Below, in pieces: positions 26,248-35,408 of a stretch of 64,000 nucleotides of DNA. Below the pieces are notes generated by a model. That model was not told where the DNA came from. It saw nothing but the letters and a program-made list of their open reading frames with translations, and searched no databases. Position numbers and translations under genes: made by a program. Every line of letters begins with the position of its first letter. Position 1 is the stretch's first letter. The DNA comes from Hymenobacter gummosus (GTDB lineage: Bacteria > Bacteroidota > Bacteroidia > Cytophagales > Hymenobacteraceae), in assembly GCF_003970915.1 (NCBI RefSeq), contig NZ_RXOF01000001.1:434001-498000 (forward strand), written 5' to 3'.

Positions 26248-26637
26248 ATGTACCCCGTTCTGCGCGTTGCCCGCCCCACCAACGACCTGGCCGCCCTGCT
26301 CCCCTTCTACCGCGACGGACTGGGCTTTGCCGTCGTTGGGCAGTTCGAAGACCATGCCGGCTTCGACGGGCTGATGCTGGGCCATGCGCAGGCGCCCTAC
26401 CACTTGGAGTTTACCCGGGAGCGGGGGCAAATAGCCGGCGGAGCGCCCTCGGCCGATCATCTGCTGGTGCTGTACCTGCCCGACGCGGCCGAGTGGACGG
26501 CGGCGGTGCAGCGGATGCGGGCTGCCGGTTTCGCGCCGGTGCCGGCCCACAACCCGTACTGGGACCAGCAGGGCCTGACCTTCGAAGACCCCGACGGCTA
26601 CCGCGTGGTGCTGCAGCGGGCCGCCTGGACGCAGTAG
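26248..26637 (+). CDS. VOC-family (glyoxalase/bleomycin resistance-like) protein
   Basis: 129 residues in the beta-alpha-beta-beta-beta VOC fold. First module: RVARPTNDLAALLPFYRDGLGFAVVGQF; second: WTAAVQRMRAAGFAPVPAHNPYWDQQG with GLTFEDPDGYRVVLQ. Candidate metal ligands are HLEF (His/Glu) and the final EDPDG region. Substrate unknown; such proteins are often dioxygenases or antibiotic-binding proteins. Downstream of the lipoprotein gene. Confidence 0.85.
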   Translation: MYPVLRVARPTNDLAALLPFYRDGLGFAVVGQFEDHAGFDGLMLGHAQAPYHLEFTRERGQIAGGAPSADHLLVLYLPDAAEWTAAVQRMRAAGFAPVPAHNPYWDQQGLTFEDPDGYRVVLQRAAWTQ

Positions 26638-26735
26638 CCGCCCCAGGGGCCAGGGCTTTTCGGCGGGCGGGCATGCAACCGTTGATAGCGGATGCTGCTC
26701 GTTTTCAAGCCACCACTGGTTTATTGCCGTCGTTT

Positions 26736-27410
26736 ATGAAGCTATTCTACTCCACCGCTGCGCTGCTTTTCTGGCTGCTGCTGCTGGCCAACTGCACCAA
26801 GCATAAAGACCCTACTCCAACTGCCACGGTAGAATATGCCGGGCGCATCGAAGATTACTGGAGCGGCCGGCCGGTCCCGGGGGCTACCGTCTACCTCGGC
26901 AAAGGTACCTGGCTGCTGCTGGGCGCTTTCGGCACCGGCGACAGTCAGCCCCTCGACAGTGCTGTGACCGATGCGCAGGGCCGCTTCCGGGTGCAGGCCG
27001 TGGTCCCGCGCGGGCTACGCAACCTCCTCGACAGCTACGGCTGCCGGCTGCGGCCGCCGGCGGGCTGGTATTTCCCCGCGGGGCAGGCATTCGGGCAGCA
27101 GCAGGGGCAGTCAAATACCGACCTGACCGTCCGCCTGGAGCGGCGCTACGAGCTGCAGATTCAGCCGCGGGTGCTCAACGCGGCCGTCGACTCGTTTACC
27201 GTTACTATCCGCCGGCCGGGCGTATCGGCCCCCTATCAGGTGCGTTGCAGCCGCCGTTACCCCCAGTGGCCCTGCCCCATCGACCTAAGCATCGGGCACG
27301 ACACCACCCGGGTGGTGCGCCTGACGTACCAGACCTTCGCCCGGCGGCAGCTGCTGCGCACCGACAGCACCACGGCCACGGGCACCCGCTACCAACTGCT
27401 GCTGCGCTAG
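26736..27410 (+). CDS. Lipoprotein with a carboxypeptidase regulatory-like domain
   Basis: 224 residues. Lipobox LLLANC (Cys at about 19) is followed by a beta-sandwich of the carboxypeptidase regulatory/Ig-like type: YAGRIEDYWSGRPVPGATVYLGKG with SAVTDAQGRFRVQAVVPRG. The rest is beta-rich with no motif that I recognise. The open frame extends far upstream through the VOC gene, but only the ATG at 26736 gives a signal peptide. Probably outer-membrane attached. Function unknown. Confidence 0.7.
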   Translation: MKLFYSTAALLFWLLLLANCTKHKDPTPTATVEYAGRIEDYWSGRPVPGATVYLGKGTWLLLGAFGTGDSQPLDSAVTDAQGRFRVQAVVPRGLRNLLDSYGCRLRPPAGWYFPAGQAFGQQQGQSNTDLTVRLERRYELQIQPRVLNAAVDSFTVTIRRPGVSAPYQVRCSRRYPQWPCPIDLSIGHDTTRVVRLTYQTFARRQLLRTDSTTATGTRYQLLLR

Positions 27411-27463
27411 CCGGCAACTCCAGGGAAGGCGCCGCGGTTATTCCCCCGTAACTTCGCCTTTCT

Positions 27464-28537
27464 ATGAACGCCGATACTCCCGCCCCCACCGCCGACGAGG
27501 CCATCCGCCTGACCCAGTACAGCCACGGCGCCGGCTGCGGCTGCAAAATCGCGCCCGCGGTGCTCGACAAGATTCTGCACACCACCGTGCCCCAGCAGCC
27601 CGACGCCAACCTGCTGGTCGGCAACGCCTCCCGCGACGACGCGGCCGTGTACGACCTGGGCACCGGGCAGGCCCTGATCAGCACCACCGACTTCTTCATG
27701 CCCATCGTCGACGACGCGTACGACTTCGGGCGCATTGCGGCGGCCAACTCCATTTCGGACGTGTACGCCATGGGCGGGCGGCCGGTGCTGGCCATTGCCG
27801 TGCTGGGCTGGCCCGTCGATAAGCTGGCGCCCGAGGTGGCGCGGCGCGTCATCGAGGGCGGGCGCAGCATCTGCCAGGAGGCCGGCATTGCCCTGGCCGG
27901 CGGCCACAGCATCGACTCGCCCGAGCCCATTTTCGGCCTGGCCGTGAACGGGCTGGTCGACATCCAGAACCTGAAGCGCAACGACACCGCCACCGAAGGC
28001 TGCCTGCTGTACCTGACCAAGCCCCTGGGCGTGGGCATGCTCACCACGGCCCAGAAAAAAGGCCTGCTGCGCGCCGCGGATGCCCAGCTGGCTCCGCGGC
28101 AGATGATGCAGCTCAACAAGCTGGGTGAGCCGCTGGGCCGCCTGGCCGAAGTAAAGGCCATGACCGACGTGACCGGCTTCGGCCTGCTGGGCCACCTGGC
28201 CGAAGTGGCCGAGGGCTCGGGCCTCACCGCCGAAGTGGACTTCGCCCGCGTGCCCCGCCTGGAAGCGGCCGAAAGCTACCGGCAGCAGGGCGCCATTCCG
28301 GGCGGTACCCACCGCAACTGGGCCTCCTACGGCCACAAAGTAGCCCCCATCACCGAGGAGCAGCGCCACTGGCTCTGCGACCCGCAAACCTCCGGCGGCC
28401 TGTTGGTGTGCGTGACGCCCGCCGGCCAGGCACAGGTGGAAGCCCTGCTGCGCGAAGCCGGCGTGCCGGCCGAGCCGTTCGGCCATCTGCGCGCCCGGCA
28501 GAGCGCCGACGAGCCGGCCATCATCGTGCGGGGGTAG
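27464..28537 (+). CDS. selD: Selenide, water dikinase SelD
   Basis: 357 residues. Makes selenophosphate from selenide and [20 protein letters not shown] carries the catalytic Cys25 and Lys28 (E. coli Cys17 and Lys20); the catalytic residue is Cys, not selenocysteine. ATP and metal motifs include [39 protein letters not shown] and ALAGGHSID. With mnmH upstream and no selA or selB in the window, selenouridine in tRNA is the only visible use. A TAACTTCG box lies 7 bases before the ATG. Confidence 0.95.
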   Translation: MNADTPAPTADEAIRLTQYSHGAGCGCKIAPAVLDKILHTTVPQQPDANLLVGNASRDDAAVYDLGTGQALISTTDFFMPIVDDAYDFGRIAAANSISDVYAMGGRPVLAIAVLGWPVDKLAPEVARRVIEGGRSICQEAGIALAGGHSIDSPEPIFGLAVNGLVDIQNLKRNDTATEGCLLYLTKPLGVGMLTTAQKKGLLRAADAQLAPRQMMQLNKLGEPLGRLAEVKAMTDVTGFGLLGHLAEVAEGSGLTAEVDFARVPRLEAAESYRQQGAIPGGTHRNWASYGHKVAPITEEQRHWLCDPQTSGGLLVCVTPAGQAQVEALLREAGVPAEPFGHLRARQSADEPAIIVRG

Positions 28538-29122
28538 GTGCGGCGCGTCCTCGTTCCGCTGCTGCAGCTGGCCGTGGCCGTGGGCGCGGCCAGCTTCCTG
28601 CTGCAATGGGTGCTGCGGCTCTTTGGTCGGCGGCGCACGGTGTTTCAGGTCACGTACTGGCGCGGGGTGCAGCTGCTGCTCTGGCCGCTGGCTAGCCTGT
28701 GCGTGGCCCTGCCCCTGCTGCGCCCCTTGCTGGTAGGCCCGCAGCAACCCTGGGAATGGGGGCTGTTTGGGGTGCTGCTGGCCGGCCTGCTGGGCTTCGC
28801 CCTGCCCAGCCTGCTGCTGCACTGGCAGTACTACCGCCGCAACCGCCACACCACCCTGCTTTTCGACCCCAAGCAGAACATTCTGGAGGTGTACGAGGGC
28901 GCCGAGCCGGTGCCCTTTCAGCGGCCCGATATCCGCCGGGTGGAGTACGGGCAGTGCCGCGCCCGGGGCGTGTTCTGGAGTAATTACGAGTACCTGCGCC
29001 TGCACCTGCACGACGGCCGCCGGGTGGAGCTGACTTCGCTGCTGACCAACCTGCAGCCCCTGGCCGGGTTTCTGCGCCACACCAGCCTCGAAACCCGAAG
29101 ACGCTGGTTTTGTTGGTTGTAG
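28538..29122 (+). CDS. Membrane protein with PH-like domain, unknown function
   Basis: 194 residues from a GTG directly abutting the selD TAG. Three hydrophobic segments (about 5-27, 44-68 and 72-98) precede a soluble C-terminal part of about 95 residues with TTLLFDPKQNILEVYEGAEPVPF, resembling the PH-like domain of small Bacteroidota membrane proteins. Tight spacing makes it co-transcribed with selD, but nothing suggests a selenium role. Confidence 0.65.
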   Translation: MRRVLVPLLQLAVAVGAASFLLQWVLRLFGRRRTVFQVTYWRGVQLLLWPLASLCVALPLLRPLLVGPQQPWEWGLFGVLLAGLLGFALPSLLLHWQYYRRNRHTTLLFDPKQNILEVYEGAEPVPFQRPDIRRVEYGQCRARGVFWSNYEYLRLHLHDGRRVELTSLLTNLQPLAGFLRHTSLETRRRWFCWL

Positions 29123-29212
29123 CCCGGCCGGCCCGAAAGCTACCGCCCGGTCCTTATCTTCCCCGCGGCTTCGGCCTTCCGCTCCGCTTACCTCTACTCC
29201 CTATTGCACTGC

Positions 29213-31123
29213 ATGCGGTGGTTTCCGCTCTGGTTGCTCCTGCTCGGAAGCGTGCTGCCCGCGCGTGCCCAGGATACGCTTGCCCTGACCCGGCTGCGGC
29301 AGCACCTGCGCGCCCTCCCCGCCGATACGGCTCGGGTGCGCGTGCTCAGCCAGCTCTGCTACGCCCTGCACGACCGCGCCCCCACCCGCGCCCTGCCCTA
29401 CGGTGAGCAGGCCGTGGCCCTGGCCCGCCGCCTGGGCGACGAGCCCGGCCTGGTGCGGGCCCTGCTGAACCTGGCCAGCTGCTACGCCAACCTCTCCGAC
29501 GGCCCCCACGCCCTGCAGCTGCAGCAAGAGGCCCTCAACCTGGCCCTGCGCCGCCGCGACGCCGACGGTATCGTGCGCGGCTACGCGGCCGTGGGCGGCA
29601 TCCACCACGAGCGGGGCGACACCACCAGCGCCCTGCGCAACTACCGCCTGGCCCTCGGCCACCTGCGCGCCCGCGGCGTGAGCACCCGCACCCAGCTCAT
29701 GCTCTACGGCAACCTCGGCGGCCTCTCCTTCTACATGGGCCGCACCGCCGATGGCCTGCTCTACACCCGCCGCGCCATGCAGCTGGCTCACCGCGCCGGC
29801 GACCTGGCCGGCGAAGCGGTGCACGTGGGTCACCTGGCTACTCACTACCTGCGCGAGGGCCGCTACGAAGTGGCCGAGGGGCTGATGCGCAAGGCCCTGG
29901 CGCTGAGCGAAACCTCGGGCAACCCGCGCGTGCAAACCAGTCAGCTCACCCTGCTGGCCACCACCCTGCTGATGCAGGACAAGCTCGACGAGGCCGAGGA
30001 GCTGACGCGCCGCGCCCTGCGGCTGGCCCGGCAGATTGGCTTTCCCGAGCGCGTGCTGGATGCCTACGACCTGATGGCGGGCATCAATCAGAGCCGGGAA
30101 GACTACGAGCAGGCCTACGGCTGGCGGCAGCTGTACGTGGGCCTGAACGACACGCTCAACAGCCGCGCCCGCCTCAGCACCCTCTCGGCCCTGCAGACGC
30201 GCTACGAAACCCGCGCCAAGGAAAACCAGATTCGGATGCTCACCCAACGCACCGAGCTGCAGCAGCTGCGCAACCGGGTGCTCTGGGTCGTGGTGGGCAC
30301 GCTGGTGCTGGGCTTGGTAGGTGCCGGTGCCCTCACCTGGAAGCTGCGCCGCAGCCAGCAGGCCCTGGCGGCCAACCACGCCGCCCTGGAGCGGGCCAAC
30401 GCCACCACCCGCCAGCTGGCCGCCAGCAAGGACCGCCTTTACTCCATCGTCGCCCACGATTTGCGCGGGCCGGTCACCTCCTTCGTGGGCGTGACGGAGC
30501 TGATTGACTTCTACCTGCGCACCGGCGACGAGGCGGGCCTGCGCCGGCTGCCCCAGCAGGTGCGCCAGTCGGCCCAGCACCTCAACGGCCTGCTCGACAA
30601 CCTACTGAGCTGGGCCGTGAGCCAGAACGGGGAGCTGGCCTTCGAGCCGGAGCCGCTGCCGCTGCCCGAGCTGCTGCACGACGCCACCGAGCTGTTTCGC
30701 CCGGCCGCCGAAGCCCGGCAGGTCACGCTCACGGTCACCGCCCCCGACGACCTCACGGCCCTGGCCGACGCGCACATGACGCGCACCATCCTGCGCAACC
30801 TGCTCAGCAACGCCCTGCGCGCCACGCCCACGGGCGGCAGCATCCGCCTCAGCGCCGCCCGCGCCCCCCACGAGCCCGCCCGGGCCTTGCTGACCGTAGC
30901 CGACACCGGCCGCGGCATGACCAGCGAGCAGGTAGCGGCCCTGCTGCATCCTGCCGAAGCGCCGGCGGCCCCGGCCCCGCGCAGCCACACCCGCACGGGT
31001 ACCGGGCTGGGCTGGCCGCTGTGCCAGGCGTTCGTGCAGCGCCACGGCGGGCAGCTGAGCGTGAGTAGTCAGCCGGGCGCGGGCACCACGGTGGAGTTTA
31101 CCTTGCCGCTGGCCCGGGGCTGA
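29213..31123 (+). CDS. TPR-containing sensor histidine kinase
   Basis: 636 residues. A signal peptide ending PARAQ precedes a periplasmic TPR domain (about 40-310). A TM at about 360-380 (VLWVVVGTLVLGLVGAGALTW) and a coiled coil lead to the HisKA domain with phosphoacceptor His415 in SIVAHDLRGPVTSFVG, then HATPase_c with N-box NLLSNALRATPTGG, DTGRGM (G1) and RTGTGLGWPLCQAFVQRHGG (G2). No response regulator is adjacent. The ATG at 29213 is preferred to a TTG at 29204. Bacteroidota kinases of this layout usually sense through the TPRs. Confidence 0.9.
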   Translation: MRWFPLWLLLLGSVLPARAQDTLALTRLRQHLRALPADTARVRVLSQLCYALHDRAPTRALPYGEQAVALARRLGDEPGLVRALLNLASCYANLSDGPHALQLQQEALNLALRRRDADGIVRGYAAVGGIHHERGDTTSALRNYRLALGHLRARGVSTRTQLMLYGNLGGLSFYMGRTADGLLYTRRAMQLAHRAGDLAGEAVHVGHLATHYLREGRYEVAEGLMRKALALSETSGNPRVQTSQLTLLATTLLMQDKLDEAEELTRRALRLARQIGFPERVLDAYDLMAGINQSREDYEQAYGWRQLYVGLNDTLNSRARLSTLSALQTRYETRAKENQIRMLTQRTELQQLRNRVLWVVVGTLVLGLVGAGALTWKLRRSQQALAANHAALERANATTRQLAASKDRLYSIVAHDLRGPVTSFVGVTELIDFYLRTGDEAGLRRLPQQVRQSAQHLNGLLDNLLSWAVSQNGELAFEPEPLPLPELLHDATELFRPAAEARQVTLTVTAPDDLTALADAHMTRTILRNLLSNALRATPTGGSIRLSAARAPHEPARALLTVADTGRGMTSEQVAALLHPAEAPAAPAPRSHTRTGTGLGWPLCQAFVQRHGGQLSVSSQPGAGTTVEFTLPLARG

Positions 31124-31159
31124 GCCGCTTATTGCGCCGCGCTTCCGACCTTTGCCCGC

Positions 31160-31939
31160 ATGACGATTCCGCTTCACTACCGCGAACAGGGCCAGGGCCG
31201 CCCGCTCGTCGTGCTGCACGGCCTGTTCGGCACCCTCGACAACTGGCAGACGCTGGCCCGGCGCTGGGCCGAGCAGTTCCGCGTAATCCTGGTGGACTTG
31301 CGCAACCACGGCCGCTCGCCTCACTCCGAGGAGCACAGCTACACCCTCATGGCCCAGGACGTGCTGGCCCTGTTCGAGCAGCTGCAGCTGCCGGCCGACA
31401 CCACCTTGCTGGGCCACTCGATGGGCGGCAAAGTAGCCATGCGCTTCGCCCTCGATAACCCCGAGCGGGTGCGGCAGATTGTGGTGGTCGACATTGCCCC
31501 GCGCTTCTCCGATATGGAGCATCAGGACGAGGTTATTGAAGGCCTGAACGCGCTGGATTTCAAGTCCATCGAAAACCGCCAGCAGGCCGACGACGCCCTG
31601 GCCCAGCACATCCGCCAGGTTGATACCCGGCAGTTTCTGCTCAAAAACCTGTACCGCCGCGAGGACAACTCCTTTGCCTGGCGCATCAATCTGCCCGTGC
31701 TGACGGCCGCCGTGGCCGCTCTGGGCGAGGAAATCAAAGCCGACCAGCCCTTCCTCAAGCCGGCCCTGTTTATCCGCGGCGGCAAGTCCGACTACGTTAC
31801 CGCCGAGGACAAGCTGCACGGCATTCCGGCCCTGTTCCCAAACTCGCAGGTGGAAACCGTCGTCGACGCCGGCCACTGGGTGCACGCCGAAAAGCCGGAG
31901 GAAGTATACCAGCTGGTGACGGCGTTTGTGAATAGCTAA
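31160..31939 (+). CDS. Alpha/beta hydrolase (YbfF-like esterase)
   Basis: 259 residues. LVVLHGLFGTLDNWQ (oxyanion), VDLRNHGRSPHS, nucleophile elbow LGHSMGGKVAM, acid in LFIRGGKSDYVT, and His in VVDAGHWVHAEKPEEV. This arrangement and LRNHG are typical of YbfF/AB-hydrolase esterases of acyl-CoA or short esters. A GACCTTTG box lies 5 bases before the ATG. The stop codon begins the repeat words of element E. Confidence 0.88.
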   Translation: MTIPLHYREQGQGRPLVVLHGLFGTLDNWQTLARRWAEQFRVILVDLRNHGRSPHSEEHSYTLMAQDVLALFEQLQLPADTTLLGHSMGGKVAMRFALDNPERVRQIVVVDIAPRFSDMEHQDEVIEGLNALDFKSIENRQQADDALAQHIRQVDTRQFLLKNLYRREDNSFAWRINLPVLTAAVAALGEEIKADQPFLKPALFIRGGKSDYVTAEDKLHGIPALFPNSQVETVVDAGHWVHAEKPEEVYQLVTAFVNS

Positions 31940-31950
31940 ATAGCTAAATG

Positions 31951-32030
31951 GCCAAATGGCTGGATGGCTAAATGGCTGGTCGTTCCGCTTGCGTCGAACA
32001 ATCAACCATTTAGCCATCCAGCCATTTAAC
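31951..32030. repeat. Intergenic inverted-repeat element E (AAATGGCT-type arms)
   Basis: Arms 31951-31985 and 31996-32030 share the word set and inner ends (GGTCGTTC / GAACAATC) of element A. The 10-base loop is CGCTTGCGTC. More copies of the AAATGGCT word reach back to the esterase stop codon at 31937-31939. It separates the esterase gene from the RsmI-like gene. Confidence 0.85.
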
Positions 32031-32040
32031 AATCCAACCT

Positions 32041-32742
32041 TTGCCTACCCTCTACCTCATTCCCACGGTGCTGGCCGACGATACGGCCGCGCAGGTGCTG
32101 CCCCCGCAGGTGCCGGCCCAGGTGGCCGCGCTGCGGTATTTTCTCGTGGAAAACGCCCGCACGGCCCGGCGCTTCATCAAGCAGGTGGCGCCGGAGCAGG
32201 TGATTGAGGAGCTGCGCCTCACCGTCATCGACAAGGACTCGACCGAGGCCCAGGTGCGGGCGGCCGTGCAGCTGATGGTGCAGCAGAACCTGGATGCGGG
32301 CGTGTTGTCGGAGGCGGGCTGCCCTGGCATTGCCGACCCCGGCGCCCTGCTGGCCCGCGAGGCGCACCGCGCGGGCGTGCGGGTGGTGCCGCTGGTCGGG
32401 CCCTCTTCCCTGCTGCTGGCGCTGATGGGCTCGGGCCTGAACGGGCAGAGCTTTGCCTTCCACGGCTACCTGCCCATTGAGCGCGGCAAGCGGGTGGCGG
32501 CCATTAAGCAGCTGGAGCGACAGGCCCCGCAGCAGACCCAACTTTTCATCGAAACGCCCTACCGCAACGGGCAGCTGCTGCAGGATTTGCTGGCCACGCT
32601 GCAGCCCGGCACCCGCCTCTGCATTGCCGCCAGCCTCACCGCTCCCGAGGAATACCTCCGCACCGATACCGTAGCCGGCTGGAAAAAGCACGGCCTGCCC
32701 GACATCCACAAGCAGCCGGCGGTGTTCCTGATTGGGGCCTGA
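32041..32742 (+). CDS. RsmI-like tetrapyrrole-methylase-fold SAM methyltransferase
   Basis: 233 residues. Starts PTLYLIPTVLADD, with the TP-methylase SAM loop near VLSEAGCPGIADPGALLAREAH and PLVGPSSLLLALMGSG. SFAFHGYLPIERGKR and FIETPYRN follow, as in RsmI. RsmI 2'-O-methylates C1402 of 16S rRNA, but this protein is about 45 residues shorter than classical RsmI and lacks the C-terminal domain, so it is the short paralogue found in Bacteroidota. TTG start, overlapping an AACCTTTG promoter-like box. Confidence 0.82.
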   Translation: MPTLYLIPTVLADDTAAQVLPPQVPAQVAALRYFLVENARTARRFIKQVAPEQVIEELRLTVIDKDSTEAQVRAAVQLMVQQNLDAGVLSEAGCPGIADPGALLAREAHRAGVRVVPLVGPSSLLLALMGSGLNGQSFAFHGYLPIERGKRVAAIKQLERQAPQQTQLFIETPYRNGQLLQDLLATLQPGTRLCIAASLTAPEEYLRTDTVAGWKKHGLPDIHKQPAVFLIGA

Positions 32743-32746
32743 TGCG

Positions 32747-32927
32747 GCTGGCGCCGGTTTAGCGAGTGAAGCGAGTGTAACCGGTGCCGAAAATAAAGCA
32801 GGCTTTCAGCCTGCCGCCGGCGCCCGGACTACTGTTCTGACCCGCCGGAGCAACGTTCCACGCAGGTTGAAAACCTGCTTTATGATGGGCAGCGGTTACG
32901 CCGCTGCGCGACTAAACCGGCACCAGC
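32747..32927. repeat. Intergenic palindromic element H with paired hairpins
   Basis: Outer arms 32747-32762 and 32912-32927 pair at 15 of 16 positions. Inside, two hairpins of the AAAGCAGG type (about 32795-32813 and 32861-32882) are inverted copies of each other. The stem pair changes from GC to AT in step (GCAGGC/GCCTGC against GCAGGT/ACCTGC), so pairing is preserved. It sits between the convergent RsmI-like and feoB genes; the feoB stop starts at its right edge. Probably acts as a terminator region. Confidence 0.8.
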
Positions 32928-35098
32928 TACTTTAGAATCTGGTACGTCAGCAGGGCCAGTACGTAGGCCAGGCCGCTCATGTACACCAGCTGCAGCAAGG
33001 GCCAGGTCCAGCCTTTGGTTTCGCGGTAGGTGGTGGCCAGGGTGCTCACGCACTGCATGGCAAACACGTAGAACACCAGCAGCGAAGCGGCCCGGGCCGG
33101 GGTAAAGAAGGGCTGCCCGTTCTCGTCCTTTTCGGCGCGCAGCTTGTCCTGCACGGTGCTCATGTCGGCGTCCTGCCCCACGCTGTAGATGGTCGACATG
33201 GTGCCGACGAATACCTCCCGGGCGGCAAACGAGGTCAGCAGGGCAATGCTCACCTTCCAGTCGAAGCCCAGGGGCCGCACCACCGGCTCGATGCTGCGGC
33301 CGAACACGCCGGCGTAGGAGTTTTCGAGCTTGTGCGAGGCCACCAGGTTTTCGGTCTGCTCGGGCGTGAGCTGCTGCCGGGCGGCTTCGGTCTTGGCCTG
33401 CTGCTCGGCCTGGTCCAGGGCGTCGCCGGGGCCGTACGAGGCCAGCACCCACAGCAGCACCGAAATGGCTACAATGACCTTACCGGCCTGAAACACGAAG
33501 GCTTTCACCTTCTCCACGATGGTCAGGCCCACGTTTTTCCAGCGCGGCCAGCGGTACACCGGGAATTCCATGATGAAGAAGCTGCGCTCCTTGGCCCGCA
33601 GCACCGTCTTGAGCGTCCAGGCCGACAGCACCGCCGACACGAAGCCTAGCAGGTACAGGCCCATCAGCACCACGCCCTGCAGGTTGAAGATGCCCAGCAC
33701 TTTCTCGTCGGGCACCACCAGGGCCACCAGCACCGTGTACACCGGGATGCGCGCCGAGCACGACATCAGCGGCACCACGAAAATGGTGATGATGCGGTCC
33801 TTCCAGCTCTCGATGGTGCGCGTACTCATAATGGCCGGCACGGCGCAGGCCATGCCCGAAATCAGCGGCACCACGCTCTTGCCGTTCAGCCCGAACTTGC
33901 GCATGATCTTATCCATCAGGAAGGTCACGCGCGCCATGTAGCCCGACTCTTCGAGCACGGCAATGAAGGCGAAGAGCAGGGCAATCTGCGGAATAAACAT
34001 CAGCACCCCGCCCAGGCCGGCAATGATGCCGTCGGACAGCAAATCAATGAGCGGCCCTTCCCCCAGCAGCTTCACCTGCGCGCCCAGCCAGGCCACGCCC
34101 TGGTCGATGAGGTCCATGGGGTACTCGGCCCAGGCGAAAATGGCCTGAAACAGCATGAACAGCACCCACAGGAAAATCAGGTAGCCCCAGATTTTGTGGG
34201 TCAGCACGCGGTCCAGCCGGTTGCTGGCCGACTCATTCTCTTCGGCCCGCGTTACGCGCACCACGTCCAGCAGCAGCTCCGAAATGCGGGCGTACCGGTC
34301 GATGGTTTCCTGGGCCTGCAGGCCGATGGAGTCGAACTGATACTGCTCGCGCAGCTCGGCCAGGTAAGCCCGGTCGTCGGCGGAGAGGAAGCGCAGCCGG
34401 TCGCCCTGGTGGGCGTAGTGCAGCGCCAGGTAGTCGTTGTGCAGGTTGAAGTAGTAGCGGATCTGCCGGATCATCGGCAGCAGCTCGTCGGAGGGCTCGT
34501 AGAAAGTCTGCGCCGGCGGCCCCAGCTCCTGGGCCATGACGATTTTCAGCGCCGTCACGCCCACGCCCTTGCGGGCATTCATCGGGATGATGGGCACGCC
34601 CAGCTGCCGCTGCAGCTCCTCCACGTCGATGTGAATACCGTGCTGTTCGGCCGTATCCATCATATTGAGGGCCAGCACCATGGGCAGCTGCAAGTCGGCC
34701 AGCTGGGTGAACAGCAGCAGGTTGCGCTTCAGGTTCGAGGCGTCGGCCGTCACGACCACAAAGTCGGGGTAGCCGTCGGCGCCCTTGTCGTAGAGCAGGT
34801 CGGTAATGACCTTCTCGTCGAGGCTTTTGGGGTAGAGCGAGTAGGTGCCGGGCAGGTCGATGATTTCGGCCCGGTGCTGCGGAGTGAGCTGGGCCGCGCC
34901 GGTTTTGCGGTCCACCGTCACCCCCGGGAAGTTGCCGACCTTCTGATTCAGCCCCGTCAGCTGGTTGAACAGCGAGGATTTGCCCGAGTTGGGGTTGCCA
35001 ATCAGGGCAATGCGCGTGTGCCGCGCCGCCCCGGTTCCCACCGACACTGCTACTGGCCCCGTCTGGGGCACGCTATCTACCACTTCCGCCCGCGCCAT
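32927..35098 (-). CDS. feoB: Ferrous iron transporter FeoB
   Basis: 723 residues. Inner-membrane Fe(II) permease with an N-terminal G domain: G1 GNPNSGKSS (34-42), G2 NFPGVTVDRKTG, G3 DLPGTYSLYP, G4 NMMD (about 144-147). A helical GDI-like spacer follows, then the membrane part with two Gate repeats, including the conserved GMACAVPAIMSTRTIESWKDR and SCSARIPVYTVLVALVVP. No C-terminal FeoC-like domain. It lies 9 bases after feoA. The stop falls at the edge of element H. Confidence 0.95.
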   Translation of the reverse strand: MARAEVVDSVPQTGPVAVSVGTGAARHTRIALIGNPNSGKSSLFNQLTGLNQKVGNFPGVTVDRKTGAAQLTPQHRAEIIDLPGTYSLYPKSLDEKVITDLLYDKGADGYPDFVVVTADASNLKRNLLLFTQLADLQLPMVLALNMMDTAEQHGIHIDVEELQRQLGVPIIPMNARKGVGVTALKIVMAQELGPPAQTFYEPSDELLPMIRQIRYYFNLHNDYLALHYAHQGDRLRFLSADDRAYLAELREQYQFDSIGLQAQETIDRYARISELLLDVVRVTRAEENESASNRLDRVLTHKIWGYLIFLWVLFMLFQAIFAWAEYPMDLIDQGVAWLGAQVKLLGEGPLIDLLSDGIIAGLGGVLMFIPQIALLFAFIAVLEESGYMARVTFLMDKIMRKFGLNGKSVVPLISGMACAVPAIMSTRTIESWKDRIITIFVVPLMSCSARIPVYTVLVALVVPDEKVLGIFNLQGVVLMGLYLLGFVSAVLSAWTLKTVLRAKERSFFIMEFPVYRWPRWKNVGLTIVEKVKAFVFQAGKVIVAISVLLWVLASYGPGDALDQAEQQAKTEAARQQLTPEQTENLVASHKLENSYAGVFGRSIEPVVRPLGFDWKVSIALLTSFAAREVFVGTMSTIYSVGQDADMSTVQDKLRAEKDENGQPFFTPARAASLLVFYVFAMQCVSTLATTYRETKGWTWPLLQLVYMSGLAYVLALLTYQILK

Positions 35099-35107
35099 TC
35101 GCTCTGC

Positions 35108-35368
35108 TTAGTCTTTCAGCATAATCGTCGCCGCCTCGCTCACGCGCAGCGAGAGGGTATACTCCCCGTCGACATTCAGCGTGATGGGGCAGCCCAGCGG
35201 CGCCCGGCCGCTCAGCTTCACCCGCGTGCCGGGGATGCAGCCCATTTCCAGCAGCTTCAGCGCCATTTCGGGGTCCTTGAGGCAGCAGATGGTACCCGTT
35301 TCGCCGAGGCGCAGGTCCTTGACGCTGCGCTGCGTCTTGGTGGCGGGGGTAGAAACGAGGGTGGGCAC
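35108..35368 (-). CDS. feoA: FeoA-family ferrous iron transport accessory protein
   Basis: 86 residues, the usual FeoA size: a single SH3-like domain with DLRLGETGTICCL, LLEMGCIPGTRVKLSGRAPLGCPITLNV and YTLSLRVSEAATIML. FeoA assists FeoB gating. The GTG at 35368 is the only in-frame start after an upstream stop. A TACCTTTG -7 box lies at 35401-35408 on the minus strand. Between box and start there is an in-frame ATG-TCT-AAA-TAA micro-ORF. Confidence 0.92.
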   Translation of the reverse strand: MPTLVSTPATKTQRSVKDLRLGETGTICCLKDPEMALKLLEMGCIPGTRVKLSGRAPLGCPITLNVDGEYTLSLRVSEAATIMLKD

Positions 35369-35400
35369 GGGCGGGCGGGTTTATTTAGACATGCTATAAA

Positions 35401-35408
35401 CAAAGGTA
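35401..35408 (-). promoter_or_regulatory. -7 box (TACCTTTG) of feoAB
   Basis: Matches TAnnTTTG on the minus strand, 32 bases before the feoA GTG start. A candidate Fur or other operator could not be recognised by eye. Confidence 0.5.

Noticed and set aside
26205-26735. Upstream extension of the 26736 lipoprotein gene
   Set aside because: Overlaps the VOC gene in another frame and has no coding character; the signal peptide starts at 26736.
27464-28537. Selenocysteine in SelD
   Set aside because: The catalytic codon is TGC (Cys), with no in-frame TGA.
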